From Limnothrix sp. FACHB-406 (GTDB lineage: Bacteria > Cyanobacteriota > Cyanobacteriia > CACIAM-69d): a DNA stretch of 64,000 nt. Both the position numbers and the translations under genes were made by a program. Below are positions 24,835 to 33,723 of this stretch, in pieces; the stretch's first letter is position 1, and each line of letters begins with the position of its first letter. The notes beneath the pieces are model-generated. The model was not told where the DNA came from. It ran no database searches and saw only the letters and a program-made list of their open reading frames with translations. The DNA lies in the NCBI RefSeq assembly GCF_014698235.1, contig NZ_JACJSP010000014.1:42230-106229 (forward strand), read 5' to 3'.

Positions 24835-25704
24835 CTAGGATGCGGTATCAGACTTGCGCGAGCGACGCTTCGCCGACCCAGCCAGACCCAGACCCACCAG
24901 GCCCAGACCCATCATGATCGTCGGTTCCGGCGTGGCTACCCCTGCAATTTCACGGTTGTTCTTGCGGCCGAAGTCGATCACGAACACCGTGTCGTTGAAG
25001 TCTTGGTCACCACCGCCCCACAGATCTTCAAAAGCCAGCACCAGCAAATCTTCGTAGAAGTAGGACATGGCATGTTGCTTGCCATCGGGATTGTCCTTCG
25101 CATTGGCCCGGAACTGACCCGGAACCGTCTTGCCAGTGCGCACATCCTTGCCGGAAATGCCGCCGTTAATCCAGTTGGAAACCAGGCTGAAATCAAAGAT
25201 CGTGCCAGCCTTGAACTTGCCCAGGTTCACCCAATCGCCCACATTCAGGGGGCTGTCTTGAACCGATCGCCCTGCGACAGCAGCGTTCGGATTTTGGCAA
25301 AAGCCGCTGAAGTTCACCAGGGTTTTGCTTTGGCTGGGGCTGCAAGAGGTGTCCCCAAAAATCTTCGTCTGCGCCGTAACCGTTGTTCCGGTGGTGGCAA
25401 AGTCCAGACGGTTGCGATAGCCGCCAGCCGTTTCACCGAGGAAGTAAACCTTCACATCGTGGTCATGCTTCAGTTGCAGCAGCGATTCATCCAAGGTGCG
25501 AAATTTAATTTCGTTGGGGTCTAACTTCCGAGCTTCCTTGCCGACAAAGGGAGCCATGGAAGGCAACACTTCTTGGAAGTAATCCGGCGCTGTGCTACGG
25601 GGATTGATGTCAAATGCTTGGGCCGATCCGGCTGCAACACTCAGGGTTGCTACGGAGGCGGTGACGGTTGCTTTGAGCAGGAAGGAAGGAATGTGGTTAC
25701 GCAT
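24835..25704 (-). CDS. Secreted DUF4114 protein with PEP-CTERM sorting signal
   Basis: 289 residues. Signal peptide: MRNHIPSFLLK then a hydrophobic run ending in GSAQAFD. The mature part has the DUF4114 motif near its end (FEDLWGGGDQDFNDTVFVID), an Asp/Gly-rich, possibly calcium-binding segment. The C-terminus is a classic PEP-CTERM tail: TPEPT, a hydrophobic helix (IMMGLGLVGLGLAG) and an Arg-rich end (RRSRK). Such proteins are processed by an exosortase and delivered to the surface or sheath; no exosortase gene is in the window. I used the ATG at 25704 because it opens directly onto the signal peptide. Confidence 0.88.
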   Translation of the reverse strand: MRNHIPSFLLKATVTASVATLSVAAGSAQAFDINPRSTAPDYFQEVLPSMAPFVGKEARKLDPNEIKFRTLDESLLQLKHDHDVKVYFLGETAGGYRNRLDFATTGTTVTAQTKIFGDTSCSPSQSKTLVNFSGFCQNPNAAVAGRSVQDSPLNVGDWVNLGKFKAGTIFDFSLVSNWINGGISGKDVRTGKTVPGQFRANAKDNPDGKQHAMSYFYEDLLVLAFEDLWGGGDQDFNDTVFVIDFGRKNNREIAGVATPEPTIMMGLGLVGLGLAGSAKRRSRKSDTAS

Positions 25705-26036
25705 GAGTAGAGAAGACTTCAGAGAGTGGAACGGTTGCGAAGTTAGAGAGCGGTTTCGCCGGAATCGTTGCAAGTATAAAAAGTTACTTTGGCTTGCAAT
25801 TGAAGCTTTGATCTGATGGCTAGAAACCGGAGACACACCCAAAAGGTTTAATACTTTCTCCCCTGATCGTAGGGGCAGTTCCTGAGTTTTTTGATGAATT
25901 TTTGGTCAAGCCAATGGCCGATTAACGGGCCAATATGAAGTGAAGGGGGCAAAGGGTTGATTGCCATGGCTCACAGTCCCGCGATACGATCGCGCCCGGG
26001 CCATGGTCTCTGGCCGATGCAAAAACACTGAGACCA
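25705..26036. other. Intergenic region between divergent genes
   Basis: About 330 bases upstream of both the PEP-CTERM and YlqD genes. AT-rich next to the PEP-CTERM start; no specific motif is assigned. Confidence 0.4.
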
Positions 26037-26525
26037 ATGATCAACACCCAGGACACCTCAAGCGTGCAAACTCCCATGGATACGACTTCAGCGGGCCTGT
26101 GGCTCAAGCGCCCTGTGATTGTGAAGGCCGTTGTTACGCCGCGCTGGAAGGAAGATGCGCAGGTTGAATTGCAGCGGCAAATTGACCAGCTCGATCGCCA
26201 GTTACAGCAACTGGAAACCCAAGGTCAGCGGGCGATCGCGGAAATTCAGCGCCAGAGCATTCAACCGCCCGGCCCGGAAGTGACTCGCCAAATTGAAAAT
26301 ATTCAGGCCCAGGTGAACGAACAGAAATCCCAAATGCTGGAGCAAAAAAACCAAGTTTTGCAACAGCTCAATCGGGTTCACTCCTTGGAGCTGGATAAGG
26401 AAGTGATTCAAACGCAAATGGAAAGCCTGTTTCAGGTGCAACAGGGTGATAATTTGATTGACAAGATGCAGGTTGAAATTCTGCTACGGGATGGCATTGT
26501 TGAAGAAATTCGTGGTGAACTGTAA
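26037..26525 (+). CDS. YlqD-family protein
   Basis: 162 residues. The beginning LKRPVIVKAVVTPRWKEDAQVEL matches the YlqD family, which is followed by a long Gln/Glu-rich coiled-coil (QIDQLDRQLQQLE ... QIENIQAQVNEQKSQMLEQKNQVLQQLN) and a short beta-rich end (VEILLRDGIVEEIRGEL). The fold suggests a dimeric or multimeric cytoplasmic protein; no function is established. An alternative start at 26076 (MDTTSAGLW) removes 13 poorly conserved residues. Confidence 0.8.
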   Translation: MINTQDTSSVQTPMDTTSAGLWLKRPVIVKAVVTPRWKEDAQVELQRQIDQLDRQLQQLETQGQRAIAEIQRQSIQPPGPEVTRQIENIQAQVNEQKSQMLEQKNQVLQQLNRVHSLELDKEVIQTQMESLFQVQQGDNLIDKMQVEILLRDGIVEEIRGEL

Positions 26526-26657
26526 CTAGGTTGCGTTTTTTGGGGGTGTGAAGTTTACACCCCACGATTTGCTCATTATTTATGAGATGAAGTCAATCTA
26601 AATTCTTAAAATCAAACCGATCAATTCAATCGAGTTATCTGTGGGGCGGGCATTGCA

Positions 26658-26727
26658 CACCTAATAATGGCTTCATAGTATCTGTGGTATAACGTACCGA
26701 TCGTTCTAGGTAAAGGTTGTAATTCAA
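26658..26727. other. Conserved non-coding element, copy A
   Basis: About 69% identical without gaps over 70 bases to 47953-48022. Shared blocks include CACCTAAT, TTCAT, ATCTGTG and AGG-AAAGG-TG-AATT. Both copies lie upstream of plus-strand genes and are followed by repetitive AT-rich sequence. Confidence 0.55.
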
Positions 26728-26773
26728 AAATAAATTGAATCAATCAGTTTAGTTGGAAAATGAGTCAATAAAT

Positions 26774-26821
26774 TTAATCAAGAAGTTAATCAAGAAATTA
26801 ATCAAGAAGTTAATCAAAAAT
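26774..26821. repeat. 12-bp tandem array, four copies
   Basis: Units of TTAATCAAGAAG with small changes, about 110 bases before the kinase start. Confidence 0.9.
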
Positions 26822-26933
26822 TACCCAGAAAATTAACTAACTAGCCAACTCAAGTCAATTCAGAGGCTAAATCAAGCCGATCGAATGAATTACGATTGGG
26901 GAGAATGCAACTACTCATCATTCGAGGACGATC

Positions 26934-28349
26934 GTGTTTCAGACAACGCGGCGACGGCTGGCCCTTTGGTACGCGACCGTAACAGCAGTGTTGGTGCTGG
27001 TGGCGGCGATCGCCTTCTATGGCTATGCGAGGGCCACGCTGGTCGATCGGGTAGATGACACGATCGAACATGCGATCGAACTGGTGGCTCGATCGTTGGT
27101 GATTGAATCGGTGCAGGTGCGCGACCTGGCCGCCATCGATCCACAGCAGATGATTACTCGGGCCCGGGTGAACCTGGAAGCCAGCTTTCGGGACAACACG
27201 GGCACGGTTTGGAATGATGTGGAAGATGATCGAATTGATTTGGAATGGTTTAGCCCCACGGGCCAGCAGCTTTGGACCAGCTTCGCGGAACCCTTGACCA
27301 TTCCCCTGCATCCCACTCGTAAAAGTGAAACGGTGAAAGTGTTGCGCGACGGGCCTGGGAAGTCAGCCGAGGGGCGGGGGCCGGTGGAACCGCCGTTGGT
27401 GTTGCGGCAACGCACTCAAGCCATTGCGCTGGGTGGGCAACCCTTGGGCTATTTGCGAGTCAGTCACCCTTGGTTTGAGGTCACCAAGCCGGCCCAGCAG
27501 TTGGCGATCGACCTGAGCTTGGGGGTGGTGGCGTTGATTGGGGCCGTGGGGGCGATCGGGTGGTGGTTGTCGGGGCTGGCCATGGAACCGGTGCGCGAGT
27601 CTTACCAACGCTTGCGGCAATTTACGGCCGATGCATCCCATGAACTGCGCAACCCGATCGCCACCATTCAAACCAATGTGCAGGTGGCGTTGGCGGAAAC
27701 CAACCCCCAAATGGAGCGATCGCAGTTGGAAGCGATCGAACGGTTAACTCGCCGTCTGGGGAAATTGGTGGACGATCTGTTGTTTTTGGCCCGCCAAGAT
27801 AGCGGCATTGTGCAACCCCAGTGGGGAATGGTGGATCTGTCGGAATTGCTGCTGGAGGCGATCGAGGAGCAAATGGCCCTGGCCACCCGCCAAGCATTGG
27901 AATTGATTCCCGAACTCAGCGAAATTCCCGATCAGCGGGCCTGGATGGTGCGGGGCGACCGGGATCAGTTGGCGCGGCTGCTCACCAACCTGATTGGCAA
28001 CGCGATTCAATACACGCCGTCGGGTGGGCGGGTTTGGGTTCGGCTCGATCGGGACCTGCGCAAACCCACCTTAAAGCTCGAAGTCCAAGACACCGGCATT
28101 GGCATTGCACCGGAAGCCTTGCCCCATCTGTTCGATCGGTTCTACCGTGCCGATGTGGCCCGATCGCGCCATCGCACCGGTCAATCTGCCGGGTCGGGTT
28201 TGGGGCTGGCCATTGTCCAGGCGATCGTGCAAGTTCACCAGGGGCAAATCCGCCTCGATAGTCAGCTCGATCGGGGAACAACCGTCACCATCACCCTGCC
28301 CAGCTTGGTTGAACCCCCGCTGGAGGTCGGTAGCTATCAGAACAGTTAG
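26934..28349 (+). CDS. Orphan membrane sensor histidine kinase (RppB/NrsS-like)
   Basis: 471 residues, GTG start. An N-terminal helix (LALWYATVTAVLVLVAAIAFYGY), a periplasmic sensor of about 150 residues and a second helix (LGVVALIGAVGAIGWWLSGLAM) lead into HisKA (DASHELRNPIATIQTNVQ, phospho-acceptor His) and HATPase: N-box NLIGNAIQYTP, G1 VQDTGIGIAPE, F-box LFDRFYRAD and G2 SAGSGLGLAIVQ. The overall style resembles cyanobacterial RppB/NrsS kinases for redox or nickel. Those usually follow their response regulator gene, but none is found here. Where most kinases have RTPL after the His, this one has RNPI. Confidence 0.88.
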   Translation: MFQTTRRRLALWYATVTAVLVLVAAIAFYGYARATLVDRVDDTIEHAIELVARSLVIESVQVRDLAAIDPQQMITRARVNLEASFRDNTGTVWNDVEDDRIDLEWFSPTGQQLWTSFAEPLTIPLHPTRKSETVKVLRDGPGKSAEGRGPVEPPLVLRQRTQAIALGGQPLGYLRVSHPWFEVTKPAQQLAIDLSLGVVALIGAVGAIGWWLSGLAMEPVRESYQRLRQFTADASHELRNPIATIQTNVQVALAETNPQMERSQLEAIERLTRRLGKLVDDLLFLARQDSGIVQPQWGMVDLSELLLEAIEEQMALATRQALELIPELSEIPDQRAWMVRGDRDQLARLLTNLIGNAIQYTPSGGRVWVRLDRDLRKPTLKLEVQDTGIGIAPEALPHLFDRFYRADVARSRHRTGQSAGSGLGLAIVQAIVQVHQGQIRLDSQLDRGTTVTITLPSLVEPPLEVGSYQNS

Positions 28350-28718
28350 GCAATTACGCACCATAGGGACGCGCCATTGGCACATTTGGCCTATCCCTAA
28401 CTGACCTGAATTCGCAATTTTAATGAAGAGAAATTTATAAATCTTCAGCAAACTGTCTCAGGGAATACTAAAACCAAGGGACAACTCAGTTGAGCATGTT
28501 TAATCGCTGTGAATATGGCCAACTTTGAGACAATCGAGCAACACTTTAGAAGCAGCCGAAGAACGATTGATATCATTGATATGATTAATAAATAATCAAT
28601 AATTCTGCTGCCAAGAATCAGCCCGATCGTCAGTCCTTAGAGCGCGGTAGGGTAGAACCATGGGCTAGTTATGATGCAGCAGTCTCTTCGACCATTCATT
28701 CGATCGCTTACCTGGGTA

Positions 28719-28757
28719 TTGATGCCGAACGTTGATGTCGAACGTTGATGCCGAACG
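28719..28757. repeat. 13-bp tandem array, three copies
   Basis: TTGATGCCGAACG repeated three times with one substitution, then a partial fourth copy. Confidence 0.9.
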
Positions 28758-28807
28758 CTGATGTGATCGCCCATCTAATTTGGTGTAACCCGGCTTTAAC
28801 CATAAAT

Positions 28808-28822
28808 CCATGAAATTCATGG
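28808..28822. promoter_or_regulatory. 15-bp palindrome upstream of the NCS1-kinase gene
   Basis: CCATGAA-A-TTCATGG, perfect arms around one central base, about 135 bases before the start codon. The form suits a dimeric regulator; none can be named. Confidence 0.4.
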
Positions 28823-28956
28823 TTATTCATAATTGCTGCCCATTCCCGCGATCGCCCGTTTTCGGCAACCAACGCAATCGATTAGTTTCCCGCTCAAGGA
28901 AATTCAAATCGTCTCCGTATATGAATTGCTCCATTCTGTCATCTTTTTAACCTGCT

Positions 28957-31881
28957 ATGACGACCCCGTATATGCCCCGCAAAAAGGTTGTGCAGAAGCG
29001 TCGAGAGTATAACGCTTGGGTCGCCACCGAGACGATCGAGGACTATTCCCTTCGCTATGCACCCCAGTCTTTTCGGAAGTGGTCGGAGTTTTTAGTTGCC
29101 AATACGGCCTTAGGAGGAATTTCCTTCCTGGCCCTGGAAGCGATCGGTGGATCTTTAGTGATTAGCTATGGATTCAGCAATTCTTTTTGGGCAATTTTGG
29201 TGGTAGGGCTGCTGATTGGCCTAGCTGGAATTCCCATTTCCTATTACGCCGCCAAATACAATGTCGATATTGATTTGCTCACCAGGGGCGCAGGCTTTGG
29301 TTACATTGGCTCAACCATTACCTCGCTGATTTACGCCTCTTTCACTTTCATTTTCTTTGCGCTGGAAGCGGCAATCCTGGCCCAAGCCTTAGAGCTTTAT
29401 TGGCATCTTCCCCTGTGGTTGGGCTATATCCTTTGCTCTTTGGTGGTGCTGCCGATTGTGTTTTATGGCATCACGGCGATCGAGCGGTTGCAGTTTTGGA
29501 CGCAACCAATTTGGCTGATTTTGATGGGGTTGCCCTTTGTGTTTGTGGGCCTCAAGGAACCGGCCGCCCTCGATCGCTGGCTGCACTTTGCCGGAAACTC
29601 CCCCAGCGGAGCCGCCTTTGATCCCTTGCTGTTTGGCGCGGCGGCCACCGTTTCTTTTTCGCTCATTGCCCAGTTGGGCGAACAGGTAGACTATCTCCGT
29701 TTTTTGCCGGAATGTGGCCCCAACAATCGGATTCGCTGGTGGTTAGCGGTGTTGGCGGCGGGGCCCGGTTGGATTGTGCTGGGAGCAGCCAAGCAGTTGG
29801 GCGGGGCCTTTTTGGCCACTTTGGCGATCGAGCATGGGGCTTCCTTTGCTAAGGCCAAGGAGCCAATTCAAATGTACCTGGCCGGATTCGCCACCGTTTT
29901 TGACGATCCCCAAGTGGTGCTGACGGTGGGGGTGTTTTTCGTGATCATCTCCCAAATCAAAATCAACGTCACGAACGCCTACGCGGGATCCCTGGCCTGG
30001 TCAAATTTCTTTTCGCGGCTCACCCACTCCCACCCCGGGCGAGTGGTGTGGTTGGTGTTCAATGTGTCGATCGCTCTGCTGTTGATGGAGTTGGGGGTTT
30101 TTGAAACCCTAGAGGCCGTGTTGGGCCTCTATTCCAACGTGGCGATCGCTTGGATTGGGGCGATCGTGGCGGACTTGGTGATTAACAAACCGCTTAAGCT
30201 CAGTCCGTCCTACGTTGAGTTTAAACGCGCCTATCTTTACAACTTCAACCCCGTGGGATTTGGCTCGATGGTGGTGGCTTCGGTCATTGCCATGGTGGCT
30301 TTTGTGGGGCTTTTTGGGGAAACGCTGCGGGCCTATGCGCCGTTTTTGGCCCTGGGGATTGCTTTCGGTCTGTCGCCATTGATCGCCTGGGCAACCCAAG
30401 GCCGCTACTACATCGCGCGTCCCAATGAAGTGCGCTTGAATTTTCCGGCCGCCACCCTGGTCAGTTGCTGCGTTTGTGACAACGAGTATGAGCCATCGGA
30501 TTTGGCCTTTTGTCCTGTTTACGATGGCCACATCTGCTCCCTCTGTTGCAGTCTGGATGCCCATTGTCACGATTCCTGCAAGCCCTCCGCAGGCGAACAG
30601 GTGCGATTGGCCGCAATTGTGGCCCAGGCCATTTTTGGCGATCGCCTGTCTTTGCGGTTGGGCAAGCGGATGGTGCGTTTTTTGGGGCTGTTTGCGGCCA
30701 TGGCGGCCCTGCTGGGGGCAATTTTTGCGCTGGTTTATACCCTCGGGCCGATCGCAGAGTTGCCCCTCGCGCAACCCGATGCTGAATCAATGCCGCTGCT
30801 GGAAACCTTTGGGGTTTTGTATGCGATGTTGCTGGTTTTGTCGGGGATCGCGGTCTGGTGGTGGGTGCTGACCGATGAGAGCCGCGAACTGGCTGAGGAG
30901 GAGTTAGACAACCAAAATCTGCAACTTCAGCAGGAAGTGCGCGATCGCGAGGCCGCCGAAGCCGCCCTGCAAGACTTGGCCAAGGATTTGGAGCAGCGGG
31001 TGAAACAACGCACCGCCCAACTATCGGAAGCCCTGACGGTGCTGAAAAAAGCCCAAACACAACTGGTTCAAACGGAAAAAATGTCCAGTTTGGGGCAAAT
31101 GGTGGCGGGGGTGGCCCACGAAATTAATAATCCGGTGAATTTCATTCACGGCAACCTCGAACATGCCTGCAACTATGTGCAAGATGTGTTGGCGCTGTTG
31201 GTTGCCTATCAATTGGCCTTTCCCAAGGCCACGCCGGAAATTTTGGAGCTGGCGGACGAAATTGATGTGACGTTTGTGCAGGAAGATTTGCCCAAACTGT
31301 TGAAATCAATGCGGGTGGGAACCGATCGCATTCGAGAAATTGTTCTGTCCTTGCGCACCTTTTCGCGGCTGGACGAAGCGGAGGTGAAAAGCGTAGACAT
31401 TCACGCGGGTTTGGATAGCACGCTGATGATTTTGAGCAACCGACTGAAGGCTACGGATCAACGCCCAGCGATTCAGATTCAAAAACACTACGGCGAGCTA
31501 TCCCCCATTGAGTGTTACGCGGGGCAAATGAACCAGGTGTTTATGAATTTGCTGACCAATGCGATCGACGCGATCGATGAGGATAAACGGGGCGATCGGG
31601 AACCGCCGCAAATTGCCATCACCACCACCTTGGCCGATCCTGAAACGGTGCAGATTGTGATTACGGATAATGGGCCCGGAATTGCCCCTGAGGTGCAACG
31701 AAACTTGTTTGATGCTTTTTTCACCACCAAAGATGTGGGCAAGGGAACCGGTTTGGGTCTGTCCATTGCCCAACAGATTGTGGTGGAAAGGCATGGCGGC
31801 CGGTTAACTTGTCGATCGGAGTTGAATCATTCAACTAGCTTTTTGATTGAAATTCCCATGCGGCAATTTGTGGAAGATTAG
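28957..31881 (+). CDS. NCS1-type permease fused to a Cys-rich linker and histidine kinase
   Basis: 974 residues. About 1-490 is an NCS1 (cytosine/purine/allantoin-type) permease with an N-terminal ETIEDYSLRYAPQSFRKWS lead, about twelve membrane helices and conserved-looking stretches such as GYIGSTITSLIYASFTFI. Residues 504-541 hold nine Cys (CCVCDNE..., FCP, HICSLCCSLDAHCHDSC), probably a zinc- or metal-binding module. Two further helices (about 570-590 and 620-640) and a coiled-coil follow. The kinase has phospho-acceptor His721 in VAGVAHEINNPVNF, N-box QVFMNLLTNAIDAI, G1 ITDNGPGIAPE and G2 GKGTGLGLSIAQQ. It likely senses, or transports and senses, a nucleobase-like compound. No response regulator is adjacent. 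Downstream DUF3177 converges. Confidence 0.88.
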   Translation: MTTPYMPRKKVVQKRREYNAWVATETIEDYSLRYAPQSFRKWSEFLVANTALGGISFLALEAIGGSLVISYGFSNSFWAILVVGLLIGLAGIPISYYAAKYNVDIDLLTRGAGFGYIGSTITSLIYASFTFIFFALEAAILAQALELYWHLPLWLGYILCSLVVLPIVFYGITAIERLQFWTQPIWLILMGLPFVFVGLKEPAALDRWLHFAGNSPSGAAFDPLLFGAAATVSFSLIAQLGEQVDYLRFLPECGPNNRIRWWLAVLAAGPGWIVLGAAKQLGGAFLATLAIEHGASFAKAKEPIQMYLAGFATVFDDPQVVLTVGVFFVIISQIKINVTNAYAGSLAWSNFFSRLTHSHPGRVVWLVFNVSIALLLMELGVFETLEAVLGLYSNVAIAWIGAIVADLVINKPLKLSPSYVEFKRAYLYNFNPVGFGSMVVASVIAMVAFVGLFGETLRAYAPFLALGIAFGLSPLIAWATQGRYYIARPNEVRLNFPAATLVSCCVCDNEYEPSDLAFCPVYDGHICSLCCSLDAHCHDSCKPSAGEQVRLAAIVAQAIFGDRLSLRLGKRMVRFLGLFAAMAALLGAIFALVYTLGPIAELPLAQPDAESMPLLETFGVLYAMLLVLSGIAVWWWVLTDESRELAEEELDNQNLQLQQEVRDREAAEAALQDLAKDLEQRVKQRTAQLSEALTVLKKAQTQLVQTEKMSSLGQMVAGVAHEINNPVNFIHGNLEHACNYVQDVLALLVAYQLAFPKATPEILELADEIDVTFVQEDLPKLLKSMRVGTDRIREIVLSLRTFSRLDEAEVKSVDIHAGLDSTLMILSNRLKATDQRPAIQIQKHYGELSPIECYAGQMNQVFMNLLTNAIDAIDEDKRGDREPPQIAITTTLADPETVQIVITDNGPGIAPEVQRNLFDAFFTTKDVGKGTGLGLSIAQQIVVERHGGRLTCRSELNHSTSFLIEIPMRQFVED

Positions 31882-31900
31882 GCGATCGCCTCGCAGATCC

Positions 31901-31932
31901 AAATCCCAATCTCAATCCCAATCCAAGTCCCG
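31901..31932. repeat. Short 6-bp-type repeat after the fusion gene
   Basis: CAAATC-CCAATC-TCAATC-CCAATC-like units begin about 20 bases after the stop codon. Confidence 0.5.
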
Positions 31933-32031
31933 ATCGCCCCGGGCCAGAACAGTTAGTCCCTTGCCCTCAAGATTTGGCAACGGAAACATCAAGATCCTAG
32001 GGTTTCAATTACAGGGCTTCAATCACCAACC

Positions 32032-32631
32032 CTAAATCCCCGTTGCCGATCGCCCCTGTTTGCCCAACCGGAACACCACAAAATAGGCCAAATAAATGAC
32101 ATAAATCGCCAAGCCTAAAACTCCCAACACGCCCAGAAAACTAGGATTGGTGTTGTTGTGGAAATATTCTCGATAGAGCCAGGTGGGTTCCAACCAAACA
32201 CGGCAAGCCGCATCCTTCACCAGCACTTCGCTGGGTTTCAGGGCGCAGGGCAAGGTCAACACCTGCGCCACCGTCCCGATCGCGCAGTAAATGGTCATGG
32301 CCCAGCGCCAAGCCTTAAACGCAAACTTCAGCCGCCCTTGGGGTTGGTCGTCAATTTCTTCATTTAAATCGACCCAGAACCACAGCCCAAGCGGAATCAA
32401 CACCCGCGCCCCCAGCGCCGCCACAAAGCTCACGGGCAAAGAGCCAATCATCAAATACACCGTGATGGCCAGCAGGCTCGAAACCCGCCAATAGATCACC
32501 ATCAGCTTTTGCAGCGCGTCGGCCTTGGCCACAAGCGCCCACAGCAACAGCCCTAGCGGTATCAAAACGGTAAACAAAACCGCCACGCGGTAGTCCGTCC
32601 AAACCAAGGATTCCAACCAGTTTTCAGCCAT
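32032..32631 (-). CDS. DUF3177 membrane protein
   Basis: 199 residues from the chosen ATG. Five or so hydrophobic helices (VAVLFTVLIPLGLLLWALVA, LLAITVYLMIGSLPVSFVAA, VLIPLGLWFWVDL, WAMTIYCAIGTVAQVLTL, GVLGLAIYVIYLAYFVVF). This matches the cyanobacterial DUF3177 family, a conserved membrane protein of unknown role. The segment LPCALKPSEVLVKDAACRVWLEPT between helices has two Cys and is probably exposed. Start at 32631 (MAENWLESL) agrees with the family; upstream codons are not typical. It shares a 237-base promoter region with the cytochrome gene. Confidence 0.8.
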   Translation of the reverse strand: MAENWLESLVWTDYRVAVLFTVLIPLGLLLWALVAKADALQKLMVIYWRVSSLLAITVYLMIGSLPVSFVAALGARVLIPLGLWFWVDLNEEIDDQPQGRLKFAFKAWRWAMTIYCAIGTVAQVLTLPCALKPSEVLVKDAACRVWLEPTWLYREYFHNNTNPSFLGVLGVLGLAIYVIYLAYFVVFRLGKQGRSATGI

Positions 32632-32868
32632 AGGAAGGGGCGATCGAGCCGACAGATTTTGAAGTTTTGGGTGTGCATTGTGTCGCACACTTTGGCGCAC
32701 TCTATGCTACCGCGCTGTTTCCCCTTATGGGCCGCGCTGTGGATGGCGATCGCCCCAACGATGCCCAACCGGTTTGGCTGAATCCCCCCAAGTGGCTGCG
32801 AGTACCCACAATTTAATATGTACTCGTTATGATTATGGCTAATTAATGATGACCAACTCCCAAACGTC

Positions 32869-33471
32869 ATGGCTGATTCTGCCCAGGTTGCTCCACCCAA
32901 ACGCCGCCTCAACAATGCCTTCCAAAATTTGATGTCCTTGCATTGGTGGATGGTGCTGGCCTATCTCATTTTGTTTGTGGGAGGAACCTTCATGGCGCAA
33001 CTGCCGCGCGAGGTTTCCTTTCGCCCCGGTTTCTATGATTTCCACAAGTCGATCGGGATTTTAACCATTGGTTTGTTGTTGGGACGGGTGCTGTTGTTGT
33101 TCCGAGTTTGGTGGCGAAAATATTCCCGTCGGCTGCCCAAACTGTCCACCCATTGGTGGCGTGTATTTCTGCTGCACAGCAGCCTCTATGGCTTCATGAT
33201 TGTGGTTCCGGTCACGGGTATTTTTCTGTCTAATTCCGTGAGGCCTAATAATGTCAAATTTTTTGGCATTGTTGTGCCGGAGCTGTTTCCCCAAAATGCT
33301 GAGATGGTGGATTTGGGGCGTGGCTTACACTTTTGGTTTTCCTATAGCTTTTTGGTGTTTGTGATTGCCCACGCGATCGATCAATGGAAAGTTGTTCGTG
33401 CCCTGTGGCGGCGTTGGACAGGTTTTTGGAAGAAGTCATCATCCAACAATTCCAAAACGGCTCTCAAGTAA
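32869..33471 (+). CDS. Cytochrome b561-like membrane protein
   Basis: 200 residues with four membrane helices. Candidate haem-ligand His occur in LMSLHWWMVLAYLILF (helix 1), FYDFHKSIGILTIG (helix 2), LLHSSLYGFMIVVPVTG (helix 3) and LHFWFSYSFLVFVIAHA (helix 4). This spacing fits bacterial cytochrome b561 (YodB/CybB), which carries two b haems and moves electrons from the quinone pool. An electron partner is not evident next door. The basic, Ser-rich C-terminus (KKSSSNNSKTALK) should face the cytoplasm. The stop codon lies inside a 10-bp tandem array. Confidence 0.83.
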   Translation: MADSAQVAPPKRRLNNAFQNLMSLHWWMVLAYLILFVGGTFMAQLPREVSFRPGFYDFHKSIGILTIGLLLGRVLLLFRVWWRKYSRRLPKLSTHWWRVFLLHSSLYGFMIVVPVTGIFLSNSVRPNNVKFFGIVVPELFPQNAEMVDLGRGLHFWFSYSFLVFVIAHAIDQWKVVRALWRRWTGFWKKSSSNNSKTALK

Positions 33472-33522
33472 TCTCAAGTCATTTCAAGTCATCGCCAGTT
33501 ATCTTCAGTGACCTCCAATCAT
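33463..33522. repeat. 10-bp tandem array spanning the cytochrome gene stop codon
   Basis: Six units in the style CTCAAGTAAT / CTCAAGTCAT / TTCAAGTCAT, then more diverged. The first unit includes the AAG-TAA end of the coding sequence. Confidence 0.75.
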
Positions 33523-33554
33523 TTGAAGAAAGCCGATCGCCCCCGGTGAGAAAG

Positions 33555-33592
33555 CCCCGGAAGATGGATGCCGCTCCGCCTTCCGGGGTTTT
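33555..33592 (+). terminator. Intrinsic terminator of the cytochrome gene
   Basis: Nine-base arms CCCCGGAAG and CTTCCGGGG around a 16-base loop, followed by TTTT. Confidence 0.9.
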
Positions 33593-33723
33593 GTCATTTG
33601 TCTCACTTGCCTTGAAAGCCTAGGGCGATCGCGCTAGGGTATCGAAAGCGCTGCCGTTGACCTATCAGCACCGATTGCGCATCATTTTGAACAGATCAGC
33701 CCCCCTCGATCGCCCTGTGAACC

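Larger units (their letters stand above)
26526..26933. other. AT-rich leader region of the histidine kinase gene
   Basis: About 410 bases, markedly AT-richer than the flanks. It contains a conserved non-coding element (26658-26727) and a 12-bp tandem array (26774-26821). No gene is seen. Confidence 0.5.
28350..28956. other. Long intergenic region before the NCS1-kinase gene
   Basis: About 600 bases without a gene. It holds an AT-rich tract with a small GATTA-ATAAA-TAATC inverted repeat (about 28580), a 13-bp tandem array (28719-28757) and a 15-bp palindrome (28808-28822). Confidence 0.5.
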
